Source: Panagrolaimus kolymaensis
Taxonomy: Eukaryota; Nematoda; Chromadorea; Rhabditida; Panagrolaimidae
DNA length: 64,000 nt
Reading direction: 5' to 3'
Assembly: GCA_028622995.1 (NCBI GenBank)
Contig: JAJQJQ010000024.1
Coordinates: forward strand, 806,001-870,000
This document shows, piece by piece, positions 1-11,780 of this stretch (its first letter is position 1; each line of letters begins with the position of its first letter). The position numbers were made by a program, and so were the translations under genes. A model generated the notes under the pieces. That model was not told the origin of the DNA, did not search any database, and was given only the letters and a program-made list of their open reading frames with translations.

Positions 1-815
1 TTGCGCTTCTAATTACCATTATTTCTTTAACATATTCGAAAAGCAAAGGGTTTGACGCGGCTCATAAAGTTGAAAATCGATTAATGTTTCAAACGGTTTT
101 GGGTTCAACAATGATTATTCTTTTTGCGGCTTCTCAATGGCTCGCAGTGGATTTTTATCGAAGAAAAAATAGTTTACAGTTTGTTCAATTCAGTGGAATT
201 TCACAGTTTTTAAGCGCATTTTATTATTATCCAATTATTTTTGTACTCTTTTTTGCGAGGTTTGTACTTTTTTTTTTTGGGGGAAATTAAAGATTATAAA
301 AAAAATCAACTTCAACATTTCATCCAGTTTTATTTCCCAAAAAATTGTTTTTTTCGACAATTTAAAATATGTTATGCAGTTTTAAAGATATAAATTTTCC
401 TGTCTTTCCAGCAACAACGAATCCAACAGTTTTAAAGCTTTTTTTAATCGCGATTCAGTTTAACTTTTGAAAGCTATTGTTTTTCCTTTTTACGAACTAC
501 AGTGTTTTTATAAAACTCTATAATTATTTCATTTACGACAGTTTTCTTTTCAAAAAAAAATCTTTTTACTTCCGATTAAAATTCAAATCAGTTATTGATT
601 CTAAAAATTTCTTATCCAATATAAAATTATTTTCATTTTTAACAGTTTTCAAAATTATCGCCTCCGTTGTTAAATAAAATTATCAGTTTTATTTTTTTAG
701 CCCAATATTTCGAAACAACTTTATTCGATTTTATCATCTCAATTATTTCTTTGGTCCACGTCCAGTTAGAGTCAGCCAAAATTCATTTGGAAACAAAATA
801 ACTATAATGCCATAA
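1..815 (+). CDS. Srg-superfamily serpentine chemoreceptor, 3' part only (cut by window start)
   Basis: Two exons are visible: reading frame open from base 3 to 259 and 701-815, joined by a phase-2 intron (donor GTTTGT at 260, acceptor TTTTTTAG ending at 700), stop TAA 813-815. The frame is open to the window edge, so the start and the first five or so membrane helices lie outside. What remains is an ILF-rich helix, the last helix ending in YYYPIIFVLFFAR, and a basic 38-codon tail beginning PIFRN. The tail and intron position match the two complete receptors downstream, which places it in the same family. Such receptors act as G-protein-coupled chemosensors in sensory neurons. CAGTT motifs lie in both exon and intron. 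Family placement rests on comparison with its neighbours. Confidence 0.75.
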
Positions 816-2027
816 AATTAAATTATAAGTATCAGTTTTATGTTTAAAAAATAATGTGAATAAATGGACTTTGAAGTCTTGGTTTTTGTTTGAAATGTAC
901 ATTTACATATGTTGTTTTACAAATTGAAAAAATGTTAATATGTAAAATATTAAGATGCGCGTTATTGAAATTGAACCCAGTTTTAAAAAAATACACCATT
1001 TTAAATTATGCCCTAATTGTTTTTTTCACCTCGTTTATAAAAATATGAAGCAGTTTTATAAAAATTTAAATGATAAATAAAATATCAAAAAAACATAGAT
1101 AAACAGTTTTATACGTTTTTCTATTCAAAATTTTTTTACATCTCATTATTCCATCCAAGTTTCTTGTAAAAATAAAAATATTATTTTTTGTGCTTGAATT
1201 GTTTTAGCGGATTAAAATGGATGAGAGAATTAAAAAAGTTCTAAAAATTTTAACTTTTTTAAAACCCTCCAATTACGACGAACATGGGCAGTTTTATTCC
1301 TAATTTTTTTTTATTAAAAGTGTTTTTTGAAGAAAGAAAAATAATTCTGAGAACATGAATTAAATTAAATCTAAGCAAAAATTCTTTCTGCCAGTTAACT
1401 GAAAAAATAAAGATCATGTAAAAAATAAATTTGATTTATAAAATTTGATTATTATCACCAAAGAAACCAGGAGACCGTTTATTTCCTTTTTCTTCTTCTA
1501 AATACGTGGTCTTACGCTTTAACTAAACGAAGGAAGAAAGTTAATAAATTATTGATACACAAATTGACAGTTTTTAAACCACAAAAATCAAAAAAAGATT
1601 TCAGTTTAATAAAAAATAAAAAAAAATGAAAAATCATTAAGAAATCCAAATATTCCAAAGTGTGTTTTATTCTATATAAAAAATATTGGACAGTTATAAT
1701 TTTATTTAAATATTTTTTTGTTGTACATTTGAACTTAAAATTTTTTGTTGATCAAAATGGAATAATCAAATTTAAAAAAAAACTCCATAATAATAATGAA
1801 AACTCAGTTATCTTAAAAATTTAATGTGGCTTCGATGGCAGTTATTATTTGTCACTCATTTCACAAAGTAATTTATTCAATTTTATTAAATAACAATTTT
1901 TTAACCATTTTTTTCTATGAAAATAAAATTGTCATACTTTTTTTCTTCACTTCTGTGTGGCACTGGGCTAACAAAAAAGACCAGAACTCTTGTTATTCAG
2001 TTTTTTTAATTTTTTTAATAAAAAGTA
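816..2027 (+). other. Intergenic stretch, CAGTT array
   Basis: No gene seen. The sequence is A/T-rich and carries about a dozen CAGTT motifs, all on the + strand (for example near 832, 979, 1050, 1105, 1289, 1567, 1602, 1691, 1999). A short open frame at 1826-2074 looks like chance and overlaps the next gene. Confidence 0.7.
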
Positions 2028-3831
2028 ATGCACGATATTGCTTGCACGATTTGTGTTTTTTCTTCTGCGGATGATGATAATTACACAAAATTTCAAAATC
2101 GTAGCTACAATGGATCAGCGCCATCCTCCATAGGAGAAAATAGTCCAATAACAGATTTAATTGCTGGAGCTTTAGTAAATATAAGTTTCATTTATATGAT
2201 TTTTATAACAATTTTTTTATTTGCTGAATTATTTATTCGAGGTGGAAAAAATAATAAACTTCGAACAAGTTATTATATTTTAATTTTTGTTGGAACAATA
2301 ACATATTTAATTATGATAATTATGTGGAATTTATCTTTTATTACTTTTATTGCAAGTTGGACTATGAAGAGACAATTAATGATTAATTTAATTTTGAGTA
2401 CCATGGCAAGATGGTATTATTCATTTGAAATGGGAATATGGAATTTATTTTTATCTCTTAATCGAGCATCGGCACTTATATTCCCAGTTAACTATGATCG
2501 ATTTTGGAGGAAAAAACTTTTGATTCTTTATATTGGAATTATTTTATTTTATCCTTTTATCGTGGATGGTTGGACTCTTTTTGATGATTGCCGATGGAAA
2601 GTATATAGTCGAAGTTGTAAAGATTTTCGACTCAGAGATCAATGGTTTGCAGCTTCATTGACTTCCATCAAAGCCATTCTTTCTTTGGGTATAACAATTT
2701 TTGCGCTTTGGCGTGCACGAAAACGTGGCTCATTAGCTTCGAGCAAAATTGAAACGCGACTCACAATTCAAACTTTAAGCGCCTCCATTTTATTGATCGC
2801 ATTTTCCATTTCTGAATTAATTGCAGTTTCATATTATTATTCGGATGAAATGGAATTGTATTATTTGTTCAACAGTTTATCAGATTTATTTTATTCAATT
2901 TATTATTATCCCGTGATTGTTATTTTATTTCTTGTTTGGTAAGTTTTTTTTCTTCTCGAAAATACAAAGTCAAATGTTTCCTCATTTTTTAATCAAAACA
3001 AAAAATATGCTTTGATAGAGATTTAAATTAAAAATCAACAAACATTATATCGCATCGACACAGTTTTTTTTTAATAAAATTTTTTAAAAATGTAAATAAT
3101 TTTTTTTTCATTGGAAAAGCAGATAAAATTTTTCTTAATTAATTTTAAAGTATTCATAAAAATCAGTTTTGTTTTCCCTAAATTTTGAACCTTTGCAAAT
3201 TTTTTTTGAAATGCAATAATATTGCTTGGTCTCATAATTCCTTACTGTAGAAGGCTAAACAAATTGATCCCAGTTAAAATAATTAAAAATTAAAAATAAA
3301 TTGGAAATAACTATTTTTTTTCATTTAATGTTTAACATTGCCAAAAACAAATTAAGTTAATCTTTAGTTTTATTTTGTTCTTTTAAATCATAAATTTAAT
3401 TAATAAAGTTCAATAAGTCCAACTTTTCAATGTTGTGCAAATCAAAAGCTCCAGTTTTTTTCTCCTAATTTCGCCAAAATCAAATAATGTAAAAGCATGA
3501 ATCAGTTTTTTTTTGGTTCTTGAGTCATAAAACCATTTAGCAAAGTTAAAAAAAAACCATTTATTCAACCGCCTATGACTAAAGCCTACAGTTTTTTATC
3601 TTCCAAAATTTGAACTTTTACTTTTACTCATCTGCCCCAAAAAAAGAAATGGGAAACACTACCTATAAATTACTGATTTAATAAAATTTCAGCCCAACAT
3701 TTCGTTCAAAATTATTTGAATTTTATATTCCCAAATGCTTCCGACGTACATCAAAAAATACACATCGATCAACCAAAGTCATTCATACCCAAACTATTAC
3801 CGCAGTTCTTGCCCCGACTAAAATTTCTTAA
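2028..3831 (+). CDS. Srg-superfamily serpentine chemoreceptor (7TM)
   Basis: Exons 2028-2938 and 3693-3831 join in phase 2 (donor GTAAGT, acceptor TTTCAG) to give 349 residues, usual for this superfamily. The N-terminus has two N-glycosylation sequons (NRS, NGS) and no clear signal peptide, then seven hydrophobic segments. The LNR-x-SALIFP-x-x-Y-x-x-FW stretch after helix 3 corresponds to the DRY-like region of Srg/Srv/Srx receptors, and GSLASSKIETRL precedes helix 6. The protein ends in a basic cytoplasmic tail. Role inferred: G-protein-coupled chemosensation. It is the second of three tandem paralogues in one orientation, consistent with local duplication. The start could lie a little downstream; I used the first in-frame ATG. 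Assigning it to Srg rather than Srv is uncertain. Confidence 0.85.
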
Positions 3832-4764
3832 ATTTGTTTTTATTTAATTATTTTTTTCTTTTTATTTTAATCATGCATTTAACTTACATAATTTAGATTC
3901 TTAGGAAATGAAATATTAGTTTATAAATATTATTAAATCATGTCGCATGTCAGTTAAAATTAAATTATGATTATAAAATTAAAATTAAATTATGATTATA
4001 AAATTAAAATTAATTGATTTTATTAAAATCTAGCCACTTTTACGTAATTCAGTTTAAAATTTTCTTGAAAATACAAAAAAGAATGCCGAAAATGGAAATA
4101 TTCGTCAAACAGTTTTAAGAATAAGAATTATTAATTTATGATGTTTCTTTTCAGTTAAAACTTAAATTTATAGTCGTCTGCCATTGAAATTATGTCAAAA
4201 AAATTTTTGATTTCAAAAGATTTAATAAAATTTTGAAGAATGAATTTTTTTTATTCAGTTTATTTTTTAATTGAACATAAACAGGACTATGACATGTTCA
4301 CTCAGTTTTTATCTATGAAAAAAATTGAATAGTTTTAATTTAAATTAAAAAGTTAGAAAAACTTAAAGAACTTCAAAACAGTTTTAAATTTTTTTATTAG
4401 CAAAAAAGAAAAGCTTAAAATATTTCTTTAATATCTTAAATTGTGCATCGAAAATTCAGTTTTTCTAACTTTCATTTTTCAAATCAGTTTTCAACGGAAT
4501 CCAGTTTTTCTTCAATATTAAAAGCTTTTTTCAGTCGCAATCTTCAGTTTTGTATCTTTTTTTTTGTTTTTCTAAAAAAACACATTTGCATGAAATATAT
4601 TTACTTATTTTTTCTTTAAAAAATATACCTCCTATCCCAGTTTATTTCATAGTTTTTAAAACAAAATTTTACCCAACAGCAAAGTTTGAAAACGTTTTGC
4701 ACATAATTATAAACAACATTGAATCAGATTCAAACACCTAAAAACAATAATTTTGACATTTTTT
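3832..4764 (+). other. Intergenic stretch with short tandem repeat and CAGTT motifs
   Basis: No gene seen. A two-copy A/T-rich direct repeat of about 29 bp lies near 3953-4015. CAGTT motifs on the + strand continue through the stretch, the last near 4638. Confidence 0.6.
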
Positions 4765-6243
4765 ATTTAATACCTTGACAAGAACATTGGGGCCTTACCT
4801 GCGGTAAGTCCCTCAAACTAAACAAATAATCACACAAAGAAAATTTACGAAACCGTTACATTTTTACAATCACAACGTGGACATTGGGTTCTTTTAGGTA
4901 GTTTTTTAGTACCCTAAAGAGTGCACAATGTACCTGTTTTTAGGAATTAAAATTAAAAAATAAAGAGAGGAGTACATTGTTTTTCAAATAAAAAATGCAG
5001 TGCTTAAATACCCATGTGTGTCTACAACAATACAATACAATTAAATTAAACAACAGGTTCCTCACGTTCACATTATATTTTCATGTTAAATTTTGGAGCC
5101 CTGCCTAACGGCAGACCTCCTAAATTTACAAAACAAATCATCTCCAATAATTAATGGGTTTTTCGGTCCATGCATTTCCATATCTCTCATATTCAGCTAC
5201 ATCTTAACCCCTTCGAGGTCCATTACATACGCCAAATTACATATGGGCCCTTCGAGCCGCAAAACCCAATTCGACCCAAAAACCGCCAAATAACAACCCA
5301 AACACCATCAAATATTAACTCAAAGACAACAAAAAACCATTAAATATCCACCAAACTATCCACCCAAACATCATCAAGCATCCACATAGTATATATTTTG
5401 TTACAATAACAATAAACAACAGGGCCCTTTGGTTAAACATTCCATTTTCATGGTTAATTTTGGGGCCCTGCCTTCGGCAGACCCTCAAAATTTACGATAT
5501 AAATCGTCTCAAATTATCAACGGTTTCTTCGGGCCCCGCATTCCATACATCATTAAATATCAACCCGAAAACAACATCAAACATCCCACCAAAAACCATC
5601 TTACATCTCACCAAAAACAACTAAATCTTCACTCGAAAACCATCTTACATCTCACCAAAAACAACTAAATCTCCACCCGAAAACCATCTTACATCTCACC
5701 AAAAATAACTAAACATACACCCAAAAACCATCTTACATCTCACCAAAAATAACTAAATCTCCACCTAAACATCCCACCTAAAATAACTAAACATTCACCC
5801 AAAAACCATCTTACATCTCACCAAAAATAACTAAATCTCCACCTAAACATCCCACCTAAAATAACTAAACATTCACCCAAAAACCATCTTACATCTCACC
5901 AAAAATAACTAAATCTCCACCCAAAAAAACTAAATATTAACCCAAACACAATCAAATATCCTACCAAAAACAACTATGCAGACAATCAGAGAAAAACAAA
6001 TTTTTCACTTCCAAAAATGCAACAGAAAAAACACAAAGGGAAACTTTCGTGTCAAGAAAATTTCAAAAAATGCAAATTTAAATTGGTCAAAACATGGACA
6101 TATTTGACTCTCCGAAGCGTGAGACTAACATATTCGGAATCAGCGTAAAAAACTGATCTAGACTATCGGGACAAAATAAAAACAAAGCAGAACCGACATA
6201 CAAACAAACAGACACGACACTCCAAATTAATTTAATACCTTGA
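4765..6243. mobile_element. Repeat-rich insertion flanked by 14-bp direct repeats
   Basis: The 14-mer ATTTAATACCTTGA occurs at 4765-4778 and again at 6230-6243, as expected of a target-site duplication around a 1.45-kb insert. Unlike the DNA on both sides, the insert has no CAGTT motif and a different, C-rich composition. It contains a two-copy repeat (about 5030-5200 and 5400-5560) with a GC-rich TGCC/GGCA mini-hairpin, a related hairpin near 4790, and the 44/78-bp minisatellite. No transposase frame is seen, so any element would be non-autonomous. Direct repeats of 14 bp are longer than those of most common families, so the class is open and the repeats could be coincidental. Confidence 0.5.
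5596..5960 (+). repeat. Minisatellite with 44-bp and 78-bp periods
   Basis: The core CCATCTTACATCTCACC starts at 5596, 5640, 5684, 5728, 5806 and 5884, so the period is exactly 44 bp three times and then 78 bp twice. The longer unit contains an additional A/C-rich block ending in CATTCACCC. Copies differ by few bases, which suggests recent expansion and unit fusion. Confidence 0.85.
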
Positions 6244-6811
6244 TAAACACCTTACGACAGTTTTATGTTTTTTCTCCCATATCCCTCACTTTCTGGTGCC
6301 ACCAGTTATAAAATTTCAAATGAAATAACATTTCAACCTTTTCAATTGTACAGTTTTTAATATATTAACAAATTTTTTATAGCACCCATCATAAAAAATA
6401 ATACATATATCCCTTTAACAGCAATAGCTATAAATCTTTCTGTTTTACATTTATCCAGTTTTGAATATTATAAAATAAACTAAAGCCAACCAAAGCAGTT
6501 TTCCATATACATATTGTAAAAAAAAAAAGTTTTTATAACCACAAAAGGCCGGCAGTGTTATGTTGTTGTAATTTACAATCATCTATGTCGTCCTTGTTTT
6601 ACACAGTTTTATTTTTAAAAAAACCAAGTAAAATAATGGAATAATTTTCACTTAAAAATTCTTTTCCAAAACAATATTTCTGTTTTATTTAAAAAAGGTA
6701 TTTGTAAATTATTAATTAAATAAAATTTAAGTTTTAAAAAAATTACCACTTAGAAAACAGTTTAATAATCTCCGAAAAAGTTTCTGTTTATTTTGTTTCA
6801 GTTTTAAAAAA

Positions 6812-8148
6812 ATGAACTTCAGCGAATCAACATTTTTTCCAAGAATTTGTTATTATCATTCTTTGCCCGTCGTCCATATTCTAACTCGAATTTTACTTGA
6901 TTCATGCTTTTTTTCAATGTTACTAATGACGATATTTTTATTTTTTGAATTTTTCTCTTCAAAAAGCCAACTTCGAACAAGTTATTTTGTTATTGTTTTT
7001 TATGCTTCAGCTTTGTATGTTTTAACTTTGATTTCATGGAAACTTTTTTCTAAATTTGGTCCAAATGAAAAACAAGCTGAAGTTCAAAGCATTCGACAAT
7101 GGTATTATTCATTTGAAATAGGATGTTGGAATAGTTTTGTTGCATTTAATCGAATGTCAATGTTAATATTTCCACAAAAATATGAAATAATTTGGAGTAA
7201 AAAATTAACTTTTTTATATTTAATTTTCATTAGTTTATATCCATTTATAATTGATTTTTCTTCGTTGAATGAAACGCTAAACACAAACTTTCGGCGACCC
7301 GCGGGAATTCCTTTCATTTTACTTTCTCAACGAAAAGCCGCGTTTTCTACCGTAATCCATACCTTCCTTTCATTGGTTATGATTATTACTGCAATTTTTA
7401 TTACTCGAAAACGTGGCTCTCTTGCAGCCAGCAAAGTTGAAATTCGTTTAATGTCACAAACAATTTTTGGTTCAACAATATTAATTTTATTTTCCATCGC
7501 TCAAATTATTTCATTGTATTTTGATGGAGATGCCAAAACGCTATATTTTATTTTAAATGGTTCATCCGATTTATTTTTTGCTTTTTATTATTATCCAATC
7601 ATTTGTGTTTTATTGATTGCAAGGTTTGTAAAAAGGCGAAAAAACAGCCACAAAATTGTTCACAGTTTAAAATTAATATTTAATTTTTTCTTTTTCTTAT
7701 ATTTTTGATTTTTTGGGAAATTTTTTTTGTTAATTTTCTTGGTAACAGTTTATAACTTTTTGTGCCATCATTCAAAAATCTAGACAGTTTTTATTTTTGA
7801 AAGGAAAGCTTAATTTTGGAGCTATAAAAAGCAAAGAAAAAAGGATTGTTTGCAGTTAAAAAACAAAAATTCAATCAAAGCATTCAGTTTGTCAACTTTA
7901 AAAAATAGCTCTTTCATTTATAATGCAGTTATAATTAATGTTGAGCCTATTATAACCTGTGTACCCAGTTTAATAAAAATATGATACAAAAGATCAAAAC
8001 AGTCATCAGTTTAAAAATGTTTTTATTTTTCAGCCCCGAATTTCGTAAACGATTTTGTTATTTTTATTTTTTACGATTCTTTCCTCAAAGAACAACTACA
8101 GTTACATATATTCATTCACAAGCTAATGGAACGACAGTTGCCAAGTAA
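6812..8148 (+). CDS. Srg-superfamily serpentine chemoreceptor (7TM)
   Basis: Exons 6812-7623 and 8034-8148 join in phase 2 (donor GTTTGT, acceptor TTTCAG) to give 308 residues. The first ATG follows a TTTCAG 11 bp upstream, which could be a trans-splice acceptor. Seven hydrophobic segments are visible. FNRMSMLIFPQKYEIIW follows helix 3 and GSLAASKVEIRL precedes helix 6; both match the other two receptors. The 38-codon tail starting PEFRKRF has the same length as in the partial gene at 1-815, so the 3' exon is conserved in size and phase. It is shorter at the N-terminus than the gene at 2028. Inferred role: chemosensory GPCR. Confidence 0.85.
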
Positions 8149-10672
8149 TTCGTTTACATCAGTTAATACATAATTTTCAGTTTTTTTTATGTTTCAGTCA
8201 AATATTATTTTGTTCTCGCCAAAAAAGGCATAATAATGGTCGAATATTTAATCGAACTTAAATTATGGATAAACTCTTCCAAAATGGATGAAAAGAACGC
8301 AAACGCAGTTTATAATGAAAAATTTAAAAAATGATTGCAGTAATTTTTTAAAATTAAAATTTAAAGTTAATATGATTCAGTGAAAAAAAACTCCGTTATT
8401 ATTGTTCAACAGTTTTAATAGGCCATGGCTCAATATTCCGATTTGTTCATTATATTGCAGTTTTTTATTAAAAAAAAATTCCCAAAACCCATTCACGTTA
8501 TAATTTTTTTTTATTTCAAAAATAAACACGTTTACCCAACTTTACTGAATCACACACATGCTAAGTTTTTTTTAATGAAAACAAACAAGAATGAAATGAA
8601 ATTTACCCAACATTTTTTTTGCGTAAAAAAATTTAATCCTTTTTTTGGGTTCATTTTTTTTCAACTTTTTATTTTTTTAGTTGATGCATGCACACATGCG
8701 TGTGTTTTTCTTTTAACATTAAAAATTCAACAAGTCCTGACTTCTTTTTTTTTGTTTCCTGAAGAAAAAGGGAAGGAGAAAAAAATAAAATGAAATGAAT
8801 CGATTCAAACAAAAAAAATTGTGATTCAAGAGCTTTTTATATTATTTTTTACGCTATTGTTTTTTTTTCTTTTGCTTTTTAAAAACAATCATAAAAAGTT
8901 TTTGGAATCGTTTTGTAAAACTTTTTATTTTTCAAACGTGCTAAACATCAGTTATTTTTCATTAAAAGCTTTTTTCTTATATTTTCTAGTATTTTGTGGG
9001 TGGATGGTTATTGAAAAACGAAAACACTTCACACAGTTTTTTCTCTTTTCTAATGGAATATTTTTTGCAATTTAAAAATATAATTGAACTAAAGATTGCA
9101 AACTATTTTTTGTAATCAACAGTTTATTTTAAAAATTAGTTTCAACCTTAAAGAACAATAGTCTTAAGTTTCCCTCCTTATGTTTCCTTTAATTACGACC
9201 TACACCAGTTTTTTATTAACATAAAATAAAGGAAATTATTTTTTTTGAATTTTAACATTATCAGATTCAAATTCAGTTTTATATATCATAAAAAAATAAT
9301 ATTTAAAATATCTGTTCATTTTTTGTTAACTTCTTTCGTAGAAAAAACACAAAATTACCGAAAATTTCAAAGTTTTAAAATAAAATCTTTTTGAATAAAA
9401 TTTTTCAAAAATTCTGTACATTTTTTCTTTTTGTGTTTTATTCCGATGCAGTTTTTTTTAAATTTTACTCTTTATAATTTTACAGAAGATGACAGTTTTT
9501 TTATACTAAAACCTTTCTTTTTTTACTAAACATATTGGATTCCTTGCTTGCCCGCCAACATCATCTTTTTATTTTTTTTATTAACAGCTGTTTGTTCGGA
9601 AATAAGAAAAAAGAAAAGAAAAATAGTTGCTCATTTTTTTGTTGCTGCTGCTGCATCGCTATCGCCGTTGGTTGGAGAAGTGATTGCTGCAATCAAAAAA
9701 GCCAATGCAAAAAGCAAGAAAAAGAAAAAGCAGATTTAAAGTTTAAACCTTTGTAAAGCCAACCGCCGCCTGTTTTCTTTATGCTGCCTATTTTTTTTTA
9801 TGTTGTTGGGGGATAAAAGAAAAGAAGACAACAAAAATAAAAAAGAAGCTTTTAAGTCGTCAGTTGAATGAAAAGCGAGAGCTAAGATAAAGAAAAAAAA
9901 AGAAAAAAAAAAGCTATTTTTGAGTGGGTGGTCGCCGTAGTTGTTGATTGCCATTGTTTTGTTATTTGTCTTTTAATTCCTGTGGATTTGTTGATTAAAT
10001 TTTAGTTTTTTACCTTCGTATATATTATTATACAGTTTAATTTTTTTTTTATTATAAAATTCTTGAGTTTAATCTTTTTTGATTAAAAGGTTAACCTTTA
10101 CTAAAACAGTATTTTTTATTTGGTAATATGATTTTTTTAATCCCACCCTTACTAAAAAACAGTTTTAACCAAAATGATAAAAAAAAGGTTTTTTAAAGAT
10201 TGGAAAAAGTTGTAACATAGCTTTAAGAATCCAGTTATCTTTGAAGAAATTGTATCATCATTCAATTGTATTTTTAATGGACAGTTTTTATCCAAATAAT
10301 CATAAAGCACCCGATCGCCAGTTTTATTTATATTAAAAATTTCCACTAGTTGTATCTTGACTCAGTTTTTTATAACTTTCTTTTTATGGTATGCTTTGTG
10401 AAGGAGTGTTGAAATGAATTTCGCTCCATTATTTTTCTGACAATCTTTTTTTTAAATTTATACTATTTCTAATATATAAAAAATACCACAGTTAAATGTT
10501 TTTTACAGTTTTTTTAAAATAAATTTTTTAGCTTTCCAACGAACTTTTTATCTCTTTATTTTACGAATCATTTTCGTTCCGTTACTCGAGATCAACGTTA
10601 CTTTTTTTCCGCGACGTTTTCATCATGATCAGTTTAAATAATTTAATTTTATAGCTTTTTTGTTTATTCATC
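8149..10672 (+). other. Intergenic stretch, CAGTT array in two parts
   Basis: No supported gene. CAGTT motifs run to about 9500 and resume near 10030. Between them, 9540-9960 is purine-rich and motif-free. Open frames at 8425-9075 and 9535-9954 are low-complexity, rich in Phe/Lys codons, and lack splice or family support. Confidence 0.6.
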
Positions 10673-11780
10673 ATGGCTCAATATGTTCCATGGTATTTTA
10701 AACGATCTTGCCCTATTTTTTGTTGGCCCTGCGTTCCCATATATACTGGAATTTGGCCGGGTCGAAAATTCCTATTAATTTTAGGAGCAGTTTTATTTGC
10801 AATTGGTGTCATGATGCTTTTGGGACTTTTGTTGATTTGTATTGCCGTGGAATGTTCCGCAGTTGCAAGTCCTCTCTTGATTTTTGCTTTCCTCCTTATC
10901 GTTCTTGGGATTTTATTCTTCCATTGTGGTTGGGCTGCGCATTTATTGGATTATGGCGGAAAAATTCCTGAAGAGTAGGTTTTTACCTCTTTTGAGAAAT
11001 AAAAGATTCAATTCAGTTAAAAAATTTATAAAAATGAAAAGTTATTAAGTTAAAAACAAAAAAATATTTTTCGACAGTTTAAAAAAATTAAAAAAAGATT
11101 GCATCGACCGGGAATCGAACCCGGGCCGCCCGCGTGGCAGGCGAGCATTCTACCACTGAACCACCGATGCTTGGAAAAATACGCGCTAAATTTTAAAAGA
11201 CTCTCATAATTCATCCGCCTCGCATTCAGTTAAAAATAATTCAACAAAAAAAAACACGTAAAAAGATGGATGGGAAAAATGAACACAAAAGAAAAATTTA
11301 TCTCAGTTTTATAAAGGCCAGATCGTGATCCCAGTTTAAAAATATTATATTTAGAAAAAGGAATTTTAATTTAAAAAAATACTCAATCTTTTAAAAATGG
11401 TCACAAAAAATAATAATCAAAATGGCCAACACATTTTTTGAACTTCAACCCCATCGTTCTCAGTTAATTTTTTTCCTAAATTATTTTTTTAGTGAAACCA
11501 CAATTGGTAAAAGCAAAAAAGTTACCCGCTTTGAAGACAATAACGATGCTCCAAAAGAAGAAGAGCCAGTGTTTGAAGAAATTCACGATCAAGAGCAACC
11601 TCCAATTAAATATGGTTTCTGGCAGTTTAATGAACGAGAATCATGGCAAGCTGTAGCTAATCCATATCCAATTCAGTAAGCCCAATTTTTAAAGCATTCA
11701 GTTAAATTAAAATAAATAAATATATATATTTTTTTAGACATTCATTGAAACCCTTCGTCGAGCGTGAACCTTATGTTTAA
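10673..11780 (+). CDS. Small two-pass membrane protein of unknown function
   Basis: Three exons, 10673-10974, 11493-11675 and 11738-11780, join cleanly (both introns phase 2, GTAGGT and GTAAGC donors) to give 175 residues. Residues 1-30 are Cys/Trp/Pro-rich (KRSCPIFCWPCVPIYTG). Two long hydrophobic helices follow at about 33-57 and 63-85, with HCGW just after the second. The rest is a charged, acidic, soluble tail ending ...KPFVEREPYV. I recognise no family. The N-terminal cysteine cluster could be a palmitoylation or metal site (inference). Intron 1 holds a tRNA-Gly gene on the opposite strand. A poly(A) signal AATAAA lies at 11927-11932. Confidence 0.75.
11100..11170 (-). tRNA. tRNA-Gly (GCC)
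   Basis: Read on the - strand, a 71-nt cloverleaf starts GCATCGG and ends in discriminator A. The anticodon loop is CTGCCAC, anticodon GCC, with stem CTCGC/GCGGG. The T arm is CCGGG-TTCGATT-CCCGG. It is followed by an oligo-T Pol III terminator. It lies antisense inside intron 1 of the membrane-protein gene at 10673. Its mature sequence and immediate flanks closely match those of the tRNA at 53473. Confidence 0.97.

Larger units (their letters stand above)
1..4764 (+). repeat. CAGTT(T/A) motif array, block 1a
   Basis: The motif CAGTT, usually CAGTTTT or CAGTTTA followed by an A/T run, recurs every 40-120 bp on the + strand through introns, exons and intergenic DNA. I hand-counted 23 CAGTT in 1-2000 against one AACTG, and that one sits within a CAGTTAACTG palindrome near 1392. 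The block is interrupted by the insertion at 4779-6243 and then resumes. Function is unknown; a promoter array for small RNAs is the leading idea. Confidence 0.8.

Noticed and set aside
1826..2074. 82-residue open frame
   Set aside because: Phe/Ile-rich translation of T runs, overlapping the start of the chemoreceptor gene at 2028.
8425..9075. Two open frames; the first shares ATGGCTCAATAT with the gene start at 10673
   Set aside because: Beyond the 12 shared bases the sequences do not correspond, and the frames are low-complexity Phe/Lys.
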